DNA of 11,743 nucleotides from Clostridia bacterium. Its GTDB lineage: Bacteria > Bacillota > Peptococcia > DRI-13 > DTU073. The notes under the pieces are model-generated. The model worked only from the letters and a program-made list of their open reading frames with translations, made no database searches and was not told the origin of the DNA. Location: contig JAQVYD010000030.1 of the NCBI GenBank assembly GCA_028709105.1, positions 1 to 11,743 of the forward strand. The letters run 5' to 3'. Shown here one piece after another: positions 1-5,809 of the stretch (the stretch's first letter is position 1; each line of letters starts with the position of its first letter). A program made the position numbers and the translations under genes.

Positions 1-109
1 AATACTGCCATTTTTTTGTTTTTAAAAATCCAAAAAGCACTTCCGCATAATGCAAAGTGCCTTGATCATCTTTCAGTATCTCCCTTTGATAACCACTTTT
101 AATTTTCAT
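1..109 (-). CDS. Possible start of an unrecognised gene, cut by the window edge
   Basis: A reading frame opens with ATG at 109-107 and stays open for 36 codons to the window edge. It begins MKIKSGYQREIL and contains a hydrophobic/aromatic stretch (LHYAEVLFGFLK) that looks protein-like. The ribosome binding site is weak: only GAG in a suitable position. I do not recognise a family. Against it being a gene, the frame runs through a strong terminator-like hairpin (36-61) that also occurs downstream of htpG. This may therefore be a chance open frame across the terminator of the toxin-antitoxin operon. The sequence beyond the edge would decide between the two. Confidence 0.22.
   Translation of the reverse strand, partial: MKIKSGYQREILKDDQGTLHYAEVLFGFLKTKKWQY
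24..61 (-). terminator. Hairpin with U-rich tail, probable rho-independent terminator of the toxin-antitoxin operon
   Basis: Read on the minus strand, GCACTT (60-55) pairs with AAGTGC (42-37). A short inner GCA/TGC stem lies inside, and the arms are followed by TTTTTGGATTTTT. The U-rich side is only on the minus strand, so it would stop transcription arriving from the toxin gene about 100 bp upstream. The hairpin matches the one after htpG in 20 of 26 positions. It overlaps a possible coding frame, which lowers confidence. Confidence 0.5.
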
Positions 110-157
110 TACAGCTCTATAATTGAAAATTAAATTATGGTATTTTAACTATAGGCT

Positions 158-490
158 CTAGCTCTCTTCATCCCCCGGTAAATCACCGAACAGGATATGC
201 GTATAATTCCGCCTACCGTATAAAATTCTTGACACGAAAACAACTTCATCTTCACATCTGTAAAATATCAAGTAATGATCACAAACAAGGAAACGGTAAT
301 CTGTCTGCATATCTAGGACGGAAGATAGCGGCGCACCGATTCCGGGATGCTCTTTCAGCCCACGTATCTTTCGAGTAATTTTAGAAATAAGTTTTATAGC
401 TACCTGGGGATTGCAAAGCTCCTTAGAAATATAGCTTTTAATTTCTGCTAAATCATCTTTAGCTTCAGGTGAAATTTTCAGCTTATACAT
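158..490 (-). CDS. RelE/ParE-family toxin of a type II toxin-antitoxin pair
   Basis: A 110-residue basic protein with the layout of the ParE/RelE fold. It has an N-terminal strand (YKLKISPEA), two helices (about residues 12-45) with a Leu-Lys-Glu-His-Pro turn, then C-terminal strands ending ILYGRRNYTHILF, a signature typical of ParE-like members. Family members poison DNA gyrase (ParE) or cleave mRNA on the ribosome (RelE). Which target applies cannot be read here, although the C-terminal GRRNY form is closer to ParE-type sequences. I prefer the ATG at 490-488 because GGGGA lies six bases before it. An in-frame TTG two codons upstream (496) lacks such a site. The start overlaps the antitoxin stop by 8 bp, implying translational coupling in one operon. 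Confidence 0.85.
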   Translation of the reverse strand: MYKLKISPEAKDDLAEIKSYISKELCNPQVAIKLISKITRKIRGLKEHPGIGAPLSSVLDMQTDYRFLVCDHYLIFYRCEDEVVFVSRILYGRRNYTHILFGDLPGDEES

Positions 491-737
491 CCTCAATCCC
501 CAGTTCCGCTTCCACTTCCTCTATTGTCAGCCATCCTCTCTCTTTCCCTGCCAGTTCTCCTTGGGCAAGCTGTGACATCAGCTTTAGTGAAGCCTTTAAT
601 TTATCATATTCAGTAATATCAACAATAACAAATTTTCCTCTGCCATTTTTGGTTAAAAATACTGGTTCTCCTATAGCAATATCCCGCAGGATTTCGTTGT
701 AATTTCTTAAATCTGATATGGGTTTAATGTTTGGCAT
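483..737 (-). CDS. Phd/YefM-family antitoxin
   Basis: An 84-residue acidic protein with the standard Phd/YefM arrangement. The N-terminal DNA-binding half reads IKPISDLRNYNEILRDIA, followed by EPVFLTKNGRGKFVIVDITEY, the family's strand-turn-strand signature. A C-terminal acidic helix (about residues 50-84, ending EAELGIEDV) should wrap around and neutralise the toxin. Family members also repress their own operon, with the toxin acting as co-repressor. The ATG at 737 is preceded by GGGAG at nine bases. It is the first gene of the operon and overlaps the toxin gene, the usual order for this class. Antitoxin function is inferred from the family and the neighbour. Confidence 0.87.
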   Translation of the reverse strand: MPNIKPISDLRNYNEILRDIAIGEPVFLTKNGRGKFVIVDITEYDKLKASLKLMSQLAQGELAGKERGWLTIEEVEAELGIEDV

Positions 738-763
738 TGATAACAGCTCCCTTCTTGGCTATT

Positions 764-769
764 ATTATA
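764..769 (-). promoter_or_regulatory. Candidate -10 box of the toxin-antitoxin operon
   Basis: A perfect TATAAT on the minus strand lies 26 bp upstream of the antitoxin ATG, leaving a leader of about 20 nt that carries the ribosome binding site. No good -35 box is visible 16-18 bp upstream, so this is only a candidate. Autoregulation by the antitoxin would act here, but I see no clear palindrome. Confidence 0.3.
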
Positions 770-880
770 AACTCTTCATTCGTAAAATACTACATCAAAT
801 TCACCATAATATTTAATGCAGCTCTATTATCTTTACTGCCTATAAGATAGCAATCTCGTATTAAGTTATTATAGCAAACG

Positions 881-1396
881 TCATCTTTCTTTTCTGGCCT
901 TATAAAAATAAACTCCAATGGTTCCAAAGTTGATTATCAGGAAGATTGGTAAGAACATATTGCCTAATCCTTTTGCTTTCCCGAGGGCAACTTGTATCGT
1001 TATCCATTCAATATAAAGAAATGACCAAATTATTTCAGCCTTTAAAACAACCAACATATATCGAGCATATCTATATTGCACTTCGGCATTTTTCTCATTA
1101 ATTTCATACAGATAATTGAAGGTATGAGGATATTTACTGATAATCGTTAATAATAGATACATCACCAGAGTCGTTATTGGGAGAATCATTAAGGTGCCTT
1201 TGCCGCCCCACGCATCAGGAGCTCCTGTAACACCAAAATGCTGCGGTATTTTCTCCGGTAAACTTTCCCATGACGTAAACAATAATGTGAAATGCAATAA
1301 CACCCCCCATATTGAGATCGCCTCAAGGCTCTTTTCCCAACTTGTAAGCGGCAGTTGCAAAACCGGTCGCTTATTCTTTTTGCCTGCTTCACCCAT
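881..1396 (-). CDS. DUF1648-domain integral membrane protein
   Basis: A 171-residue protein with four predicted membrane segments at about residues 25-42, 68-87, 113-135 and 146-165. Between the first two is the DUF1648 signature LPEKIPQHFGVTGAPDAWG, with the conserved Pro, His-Phe, Gly and Pro-Asp. DUF1648 occurs in small membrane proteins and in SdpI-like immunity proteins of Firmicutes. No SdpI C-terminal domain is evident here, so a specific role cannot be given. An upstream in-frame ATG would extend it to 1450 (189 residues), but the extra 18 residues carry no family signal. The ATG at 1396 has GGAG eleven bases upstream. It is divergent from the spore photoproduct lyase gene and appears monocistronic. 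Confidence 0.75.
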   Translation of the reverse strand: MGEAGKKNKRPVLQLPLTSWEKSLEAISIWGVLLHFTLLFTSWESLPEKIPQHFGVTGAPDAWGGKGTLMILPITTLVMYLLLTIISKYPHTFNYLYEINEKNAEVQYRYARYMLVVLKAEIIWSFLYIEWITIQVALGKAKGLGNMFLPIFLIINFGTIGVYFYKARKER

Positions 1397-1512
1397 CTTT
1401 CCAGCATCTCCTATAAAAAAACCTGTATAAAGATGACACCACGATTTCAATAATATTATATCAAATCACTAATAATAATCTTATGGTTTTTTGGGGCAAC
1501 CTAGAGTGAGAG

Positions 1513-2559
1513 GTGATGAAATTGACCTTTACACCCAACCAAGTTTTCTATGAACCTCAAGCCCTAGATTACCCTTTAGGCAGGAATTTGGTGGACTATT
1601 TTCGACAGATAAATATTCCGGTACAAGCAACAACTTCACACAATAGAGTAACCGGAATAACCGGAAATACCCCCACTGAATTATATCAAAAAGCTAAAAA
1701 AACACTGGTCATAGGAGTCAGGCGCAGTAAAACCTTTCAAACCTGTAAACCATCAGCTCACTACCAATTACCACTGGTAACTAGTTGTCCCGGCATGTGT
1801 GAATATTGTTATTTAGCAACAACATTAGGACCGAAGCCCTACGTGCGCATCTATGTTAATATTAAAGAAATTCTGGGGTTAACTCAAGACATCATCAAAA
1901 AACGTTTACCGGAAATAACAGTTTTTGAAGGGGCTGCTACCTCAGACCCACTTCCGGTTGAAAGATACACGGGAAGTTTGAAGAAAACAATCAACTTCTT
2001 TGGAAAACAACCCCAGGCACGCTTTCGCTTTGTGACTAAGTTTACCGAAGTAGAGAGCCTTTTGGACACTAATCATCATGGCCATACAAGATTTCGGTTT
2101 AGCCTAAATTGTGAAGAAATAATAAAGAAGTTTGAGCACGGTACACCTTCTGCTCATGAAAGAATCTTAGCAGCTAAAAAGGTTTTACAAGCCGGGTACC
2201 CATTGGGGTTTATCATTGCCCCGCTCTTTAAGTTCGAAAACTGGCAAGATGAATATACTAAGCTGTTTATTTTATTACAAAAACTACTAACCCCAACCGT
2301 TTCAGAAAACTGGTCTCCGGAAAAGCTTTCTCTGGAATTTATTACGCATCGTTTTACCACTAGGGCCAAGTCCCACATCCTGAAAGTCTTTCCCCAAACT
2401 AGATTACCGCTGGAAGAAAGCAATCGTAAATATAAGTTCGGTCAGTTTGGATACGGCAAATACATCTACCCACCGGAGGAAATGAAGGAATTAAAAACCT
2501 TCCTTCTGCAATTAACAGATAAATATCTCCCCACAGCAAGAATTGAATACTTTGTCTAA
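1513..2559 (+). CDS. splB: Spore photoproduct lyase (radical SAM DNA repair enzyme)
   Basis: This enzyme reverses the thymine dimer specific to UV-damaged spores (5-thyminyl-5,6-dihydrothymine) using S-adenosylmethionine and a [4Fe-4S] cluster during germination. The radical SAM motif is CPGMCEYC (C92, C96, C99 from the GTG start), with Y98 and Y100 placed like the tyrosines implicated in radical transfer. The C-terminal RRYKWG/GKYIY-like block (KYKFGQFGYGKYIY) and final ARIEYF match the family; total length is 348 residues, as expected. The usual hydrogen-donor cysteine (C141 of B. subtilis, in FEASCTSD) is Ala here (FEGAATSD, A142), while C78 lies 14 residues before the cluster. The start is uncertain: GTG 1513, ATG 1516 or TTG 1522. 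AGGTGAT at 1511-1517 is ideally spaced for the TTG. No splA gene precedes it. Confidence 0.95.
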   Translation: MMKLTFTPNQVFYEPQALDYPLGRNLVDYFRQINIPVQATTSHNRVTGITGNTPTELYQKAKKTLVIGVRRSKTFQTCKPSAHYQLPLVTSCPGMCEYCYLATTLGPKPYVRIYVNIKEILGLTQDIIKKRLPEITVFEGAATSDPLPVERYTGSLKKTINFFGKQPQARFRFVTKFTEVESLLDTNHHGHTRFRFSLNCEEIIKKFEHGTPSAHERILAAKKVLQAGYPLGFIIAPLFKFENWQDEYTKLFILLQKLLTPTVSENWSPEKLSLEFITHRFTTRAKSHILKVFPQTRLPLEESNRKYKFGQFGYGKYIYPPEEMKELKTFLLQLTDKYLPTARIEYFV

Positions 2560-2563
2560 TTCC

Positions 2564-3133
2564 CTATAAAAAAGTCTCTTCTATATGACCTAATTCCTCA
2601 AATCCTAGACCATCGTCAATAAATAAATATTCACTATTCGGGGACCAAAAAATACAACCAAATGCTTGATCTTTTACCCCTTCAATGGGCTGAGGACTTT
2701 TATCTCCCACTTCCCACAAAAACAACTGTTGCGTCAAGAATTCCCGTTCCCCTTTATAATAAGCAACATAATTATTGTCAGGAGAAACACTGATTAAATC
2801 TTGGTCTATCTCCTTTGCTTTGGCTAACTGAGCTTTGATTTTCTCTATTTCACTACTACCCGTAACTACAACGTTTTTATCTTCTTTATTCTTGTTATTC
2901 TCATTCGAATCGGATAAATTTTCTTCCTCATCCGACAAGTCCCCTTCTGCATCAGGCAAATCACCTTTCGGCTCTAATTCCGCAAGATTATCCCCCTCTC
3001 CCGATTCTCGAAGATTATTTTCACCTGTACTTACAACCGGCTCCTCATTTACTGAATGCTTATAAAAAATAATACCTGCTCCCAATAAAACAAGACATAT
3101 AACAATAATGCCAATTTTTTTTATGTTTTTCAT
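2564..3133 (-). CDS. Membrane-anchored PD40/TolB-like beta-propeller protein, probably truncated
   Basis: A 189-residue protein. Residues 5-24 form an uncleaved signal anchor without a lipobox. Residues 28-92 are a very acidic Asp/Glu/Ser/Asn linker with repeated Gly-Asp-Leu and Asp-Glu-Glu units, likely outside the membrane. From about 93 comes a helix, then two blade-like motifs, SPDNNYVAYY (117-126) and FWSPNSEYLFID (162-173), typical of TolB/PD40 propellers. Such folds need many more blades, yet this one stops at residue 189, after an unrelated-looking tail. It ends 4 bp from the stop of the convergent spl gene. I infer loss of the 3' part or a small remnant; a frameshift is not visible. 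The ATG at 3133 has GGGGG about seven bases upstream. Function is unknown. Confidence 0.6.
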   Translation of the reverse strand: MKNIKKIGIIVICLVLLGAGIIFYKHSVNEEPVVSTGENNLRESGEGDNLAELEPKGDLPDAEGDLSDEEENLSDSNENNKNKEDKNVVVTGSSEIEKIKAQLAKAKEIDQDLISVSPDNNYVAYYKGEREFLTQQLFLWEVGDKSPQPIEGVKDQAFGCIFWSPNSEYLFIDDGLGFEELGHIEETFL

Positions 3134-3218
3134 TTCTAACCCCCATTTTAGTTTTCTAAATTATATAGAACCTTGCCACAAAAACTAACTAATTCCTTTA
3201 AATATTACCAATTTCTGC

Positions 3219-3256
3219 ATACAAAATAAGGCACTTCCGTATAACTGGAAGTGCCT
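3219..3256 (-). terminator. Rho-independent terminator of htpG
   Basis: A perfect 10-bp stem, AGGCACTTCC (3229-3238) with GGAAGTGCCT (3247-3256), encloses an 8-nt loop. On the minus strand it is followed by TATTTTGT. It lies 20 bp downstream of the htpG stop codon. Confidence 0.85.
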
Positions 3257-3275
3257 CTTCAGAATATAACACAGC

Positions 3276-5159
3276 CTATCTCATTATTTTACAGATATTG
3301 TTTGTAAACTCTACCGGATCCTCTAGCGCCAATCCTTCGATAAGTAAGGCCTGATTATACAATAACTCCGTATATAGTTTAAACTTTTCCTTATCCTTGG
3401 CGACGTAGGCTTCCTGCAAGGATTTAAATACATCATGATTGATGTTGATTTCTAAAACTTTATCCGCTTTAATCTTTTGATTATTAGGCATCGCACTCAG
3501 TATTTTCTCCATCTCGATCGTCAGCTCACCCTCATTGGACAGACAAACGGGATGACTTTTTAATCTTGTGGATGCTCTAACAGCCTTGATTTTCCCTGAC
3601 AAAAGATCTTTCATCTGCGCAAACAATTCCTTATTCCCTTGTTCCTCCGTATCTGCAGAATCTTTGTTTTCTTCTGTTTCCAGTCCTAAATCACCGCTCG
3701 AGACAGATTTAAATTCTTTTGCTTGATATGTTCTTAACATGCTGATCGCGAATTCATCAACATCATCCGTAAAATATAATATTTCATACCCTTTATCCGT
3801 TACAAGTTCCGTTTGCGGCAGTTTTTCAATTCTTTCCACTGATTCCCCTGAAGCATAGTAAATATATTTTTGTTCCTCCGGCATCCTAGCAACATATTCG
3901 GCTAAAGTAACCATTTTTTTCTCTGTTGATGAATAAAACATTAATAAATCCTGCAGAACCTCTTTATTATTGCCAAAGTCGCTATAAACTCCATACTTTA
4001 ACTGTCTGCCAAAAGCCTGATAAAACTCCTCATACTTCTCTCTTTCGTTTTTTAAAAGGTCTTCTAATTCATTCTTAATTTTAGTTTTAATATTTTTAGC
4101 AATGACTTGTAGTTGTCTGTTATGTTGTAACATTTCTCGCGAGATGTTCAGCGACAAATCTTCGGAATCTACCATTCCCTTGACGAAACTGAAATAGTCA
4201 GGTAACAGTTCTCCACACTTATTCATGATTAAAACACCATTTGCGTATAATTCCAAACCTTTTTCATATTCCGGCGTATAGAAGTCATAAGGCATTTTTT
4301 CCGGAATAAATAAGATGGCTCTATAACTCACTACACCCTCGGCATTAATGTGCATATGTCTGATCGGCTGATCAAAGCCATAACGTTTTTCAGAATAAAA
4401 GTTAGCATAATCCTCTGCCTTAAGTTCATTTTTATTCTTTTTCCAAATAGGAACCATGCTATTAATAATCTGTTCCCCTGTATAATCCTCGTATTCTTTA
4501 TCAGAACCTTCTTTAAGTCTTGTCTCTGTAACCTTCATTTTAATAGGGTATCTGATAAAATCAGAATACTTTTTAATAATTGCCCTTAATCTGTGCTCTT
4601 CCAAGTACTCATCATAATTTTCATCCGCCGTATTCTCTTTAATTTTCAGAATGACCTCTGTGCCCACCTCACCCTTTACACAAGGTTCAATCGTATAGCC
4701 ATCTGCCCCTTTGGATTCCCAGCGATAAGCCTCTTCACTGCCCAAGGCTTTACTGCTCACCGTGACGACTTCAGCAACCATAAAAGCTGCATAAAAGCCC
4801 ACCCCAAACTGACCGATAAGGTTATGACCGTCTTTTAATTCGTTTTCTTGTTTAAAGGCTAATGATCCACTTTGAGCAATGATCCCTAAATTATCTTCCA
4901 ACTCTTTTTTGGTCATCCCAATACCAGTATCAATAATTTTCAAGATTCTTTTTTCCTGATCAAAGCTTACTTTAATATAGTAATTGTTTTTATCAAAAAC
5001 TAAAGAATCATCTGTTAAGGCTTTGTAATAAAGCTTATCAAGCGCATCACTAGCATTAGAAATTAATTCTCGTAAAAAAATCTCCTTCTGCGTATAAATT
5101 GAATTAATCATCAAATCCAACAATCTTTTCGCTTCCGCTTGAAACTGTTTTTTGACCAA
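3276..5159 (-). CDS. htpG: Chaperone protein HtpG (bacterial Hsp90)
   Basis: A cytosolic ATP-dependent chaperone dimer of 627 residues, the full family length. The N-terminal ATPase domain (about 1-215) shows the GHKL motifs: ELISNASDAL with E31 and N35, DTGIGM (77-82) and GQFGVGFY (116-123). The middle domain (about 230-490) contains SLNISREMLQ with R341, the Arg that contacts ATP phosphate. A short acidic linker near 495-515 precedes the C-terminal dimerisation domain. No MEEVD tail is present, as normal for bacteria. The start is TTG at 5159, supported by GGGGGAG six bases upstream; no ATG fits. The gene stands alone between its own promoter with a CIRCE operator and its own terminator, so heat-shock control by HrcA is strongly suggested. 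Confidence 0.98.
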   Translation of the reverse strand: MVKKQFQAEAKRLLDLMINSIYTQKEIFLRELISNASDALDKLYYKALTDDSLVFDKNNYYIKVSFDQEKRILKIIDTGIGMTKKELEDNLGIIAQSGSLAFKQENELKDGHNLIGQFGVGFYAAFMVAEVVTVSSKALGSEEAYRWESKGADGYTIEPCVKGEVGTEVILKIKENTADENYDEYLEEHRLRAIIKKYSDFIRYPIKMKVTETRLKEGSDKEYEDYTGEQIINSMVPIWKKNKNELKAEDYANFYSEKRYGFDQPIRHMHINAEGVVSYRAILFIPEKMPYDFYTPEYEKGLELYANGVLIMNKCGELLPDYFSFVKGMVDSEDLSLNISREMLQHNRQLQVIAKNIKTKIKNELEDLLKNEREKYEEFYQAFGRQLKYGVYSDFGNNKEVLQDLLMFYSSTEKKMVTLAEYVARMPEEQKYIYYASGESVERIEKLPQTELVTDKGYEILYFTDDVDEFAISMLRTYQAKEFKSVSSGDLGLETEENKDSADTEEQGNKELFAQMKDLLSGKIKAVRASTRLKSHPVCLSNEGELTIEMEKILSAMPNNQKIKADKVLEININHDVFKSLQEAYVAKDKEKFKLYTELLYNQALLIEGLALEDPVEFTNNICKIMR

Positions 5160-5165
5160 AAAAAT

Positions 5166-5172
5166 CTCCCCC
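5166..5172 (-). promoter_or_regulatory. htpG ribosome binding site fixing a TTG start
   Basis: GGGGGAG on the minus strand is followed by six bases (ATTTTT) and then TTG GTC AAA. No ATG or GTG is available at a suitable distance, so this site decides for the rare start codon. Confidence 0.8.
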
Positions 5173-5190
5173 TTTAATCCTCTTGTAGTC

Positions 5191-5217
5191 TTAGCACTCT
5201 CTTCCCTCGAGTGCTAA
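5191..5217 (-). promoter_or_regulatory. CIRCE element (HrcA operator) of htpG
   Basis: TTAGCACTC, a 9-base spacer and GAGTGCTAA form the exact 9-9-9 inverted repeat of the CIRCE consensus. It lies between the htpG promoter and ribosome binding site, about 32 bp upstream of the start codon, beginning within a few bases of the expected transcription start. HrcA bound here would block transcription until heat shock. Confidence 0.95.
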
Positions 5218-5227
5218 CTCCATTTAT

Positions 5228-5809
5228 TTATATATCAAAAGATAGGTTTACTGTCAATCCTACTGTTTCCGCGATTACTAAAGCCATCTTCTTTTCGTTT
5301 TTCTTGGATAATTGCCCCGAAGTAAAAGCTTGTCCACAGTTTTTCACAATTTTAGACAATCTTGCTATCTCTCTCTCGTTATCAATTATTTTATTTACCA
5401 AGTAACTCAAAAAAAGCAAGACCGTATTTATGCCATAATAGTCTAACTCACTTTTAAATAAACCAAATCCCTTTAAATCCATTTTAAAATTAATTTTACT
5501 TTTAGCATACTCCAGTTTCAGCAAAAACTGTTTCTGCCCCGGAACTTCTTGATGTTCTATCAATTTGGGACCATTAAAACTTTTAGCATCATTTACTTTC
5601 TTTAAATTATCACTTACCTCGAATAAGGACATCGCAAGAGCGTATCCGGCATTGGACTCCCCAAATTTAACCAATAACCTTAAAACAAAACAACAAAACA
5701 ATAGTATTTCACCAAACAACTTCTCCTGGGTGGAATTCTCACTTTCAAAGATTAATGAGGCTTCATCTTGTTGATGATAATGCACCTCCAATTTCATGTA
5801 AATCTTCAT
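5228..5809 (-). CDS. Protein of unknown function, translationally coupled to the U32 gene
   Basis: A 193-residue protein that I do not recognise. It has an N-terminal beta-rich stretch (LEVHYHQQDEASLIFE), a hydrophobic helix with a Cys-Cys pair (residues 31-47), a mixed alpha/beta middle with two strands (FLLKLEYAK and INFKMDLKG, about 95-113), a second hydrophobic helix (127-142), and a Lys-rich segment before a final hydrophobic helix. There is no signal peptide or clear transmembrane span, so a cytosolic or peripheral protein is likely. Its ATG overlaps the stop of the U32 gene by one base (TAATG), with AGGGGG eight to nine bases upstream, implying coupled translation. A second in-frame ATG lies four codons in. 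Its 3' end carries the htpG promoter. Any link to tRNA hydroxylation is inference from position only. Confidence 0.75.
   Translation of the reverse strand: MKIYMKLEVHYHQQDEASLIFESENSTQEKLFGEILLFCCFVLRLLVKFGESNAGYALAMSLFEVSDNLKKVNDAKSFNGPKLIEHQEVPGQKQFLLKLEYAKSKINFKMDLKGFGLFKSELDYYGINTVLLFLSYLVNKIIDNEREIARLSKIVKNCGQAFTSGQLSKKNEKKMALVIAETVGLTVNLSFDI
5229..5257 (-). promoter_or_regulatory. Sigma-A type promoter of htpG
   Basis: On the minus strand there is a perfect -35 box TTGACA (5257-5252), a 17-bp spacer and a -10 box TATATA (5234-5229). The expected start of transcription, about 5222, is immediately before the CIRCE element. Both boxes lie inside the last codons of the preceding gene: the -35 is its Leu185-Thr186 and the -10 overlaps its stop codon. 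Confidence 0.85.

Noticed and set aside
1447..1475. Possible sigma-G (forespore) promoter upstream of spl
   Set aside because: TCAATA resembles the -35 element, but no CATAATA-like -10 stands at the right distance; the AT-rich sequence gives many partial matches.
1..3200. Defence island or mobile element around the toxin-antitoxin pair
   Set aside because: No transposase, integrase, terminal repeats, CRISPR repeats or defence genes are visible; one toxin-antitoxin pair alone is not enough.
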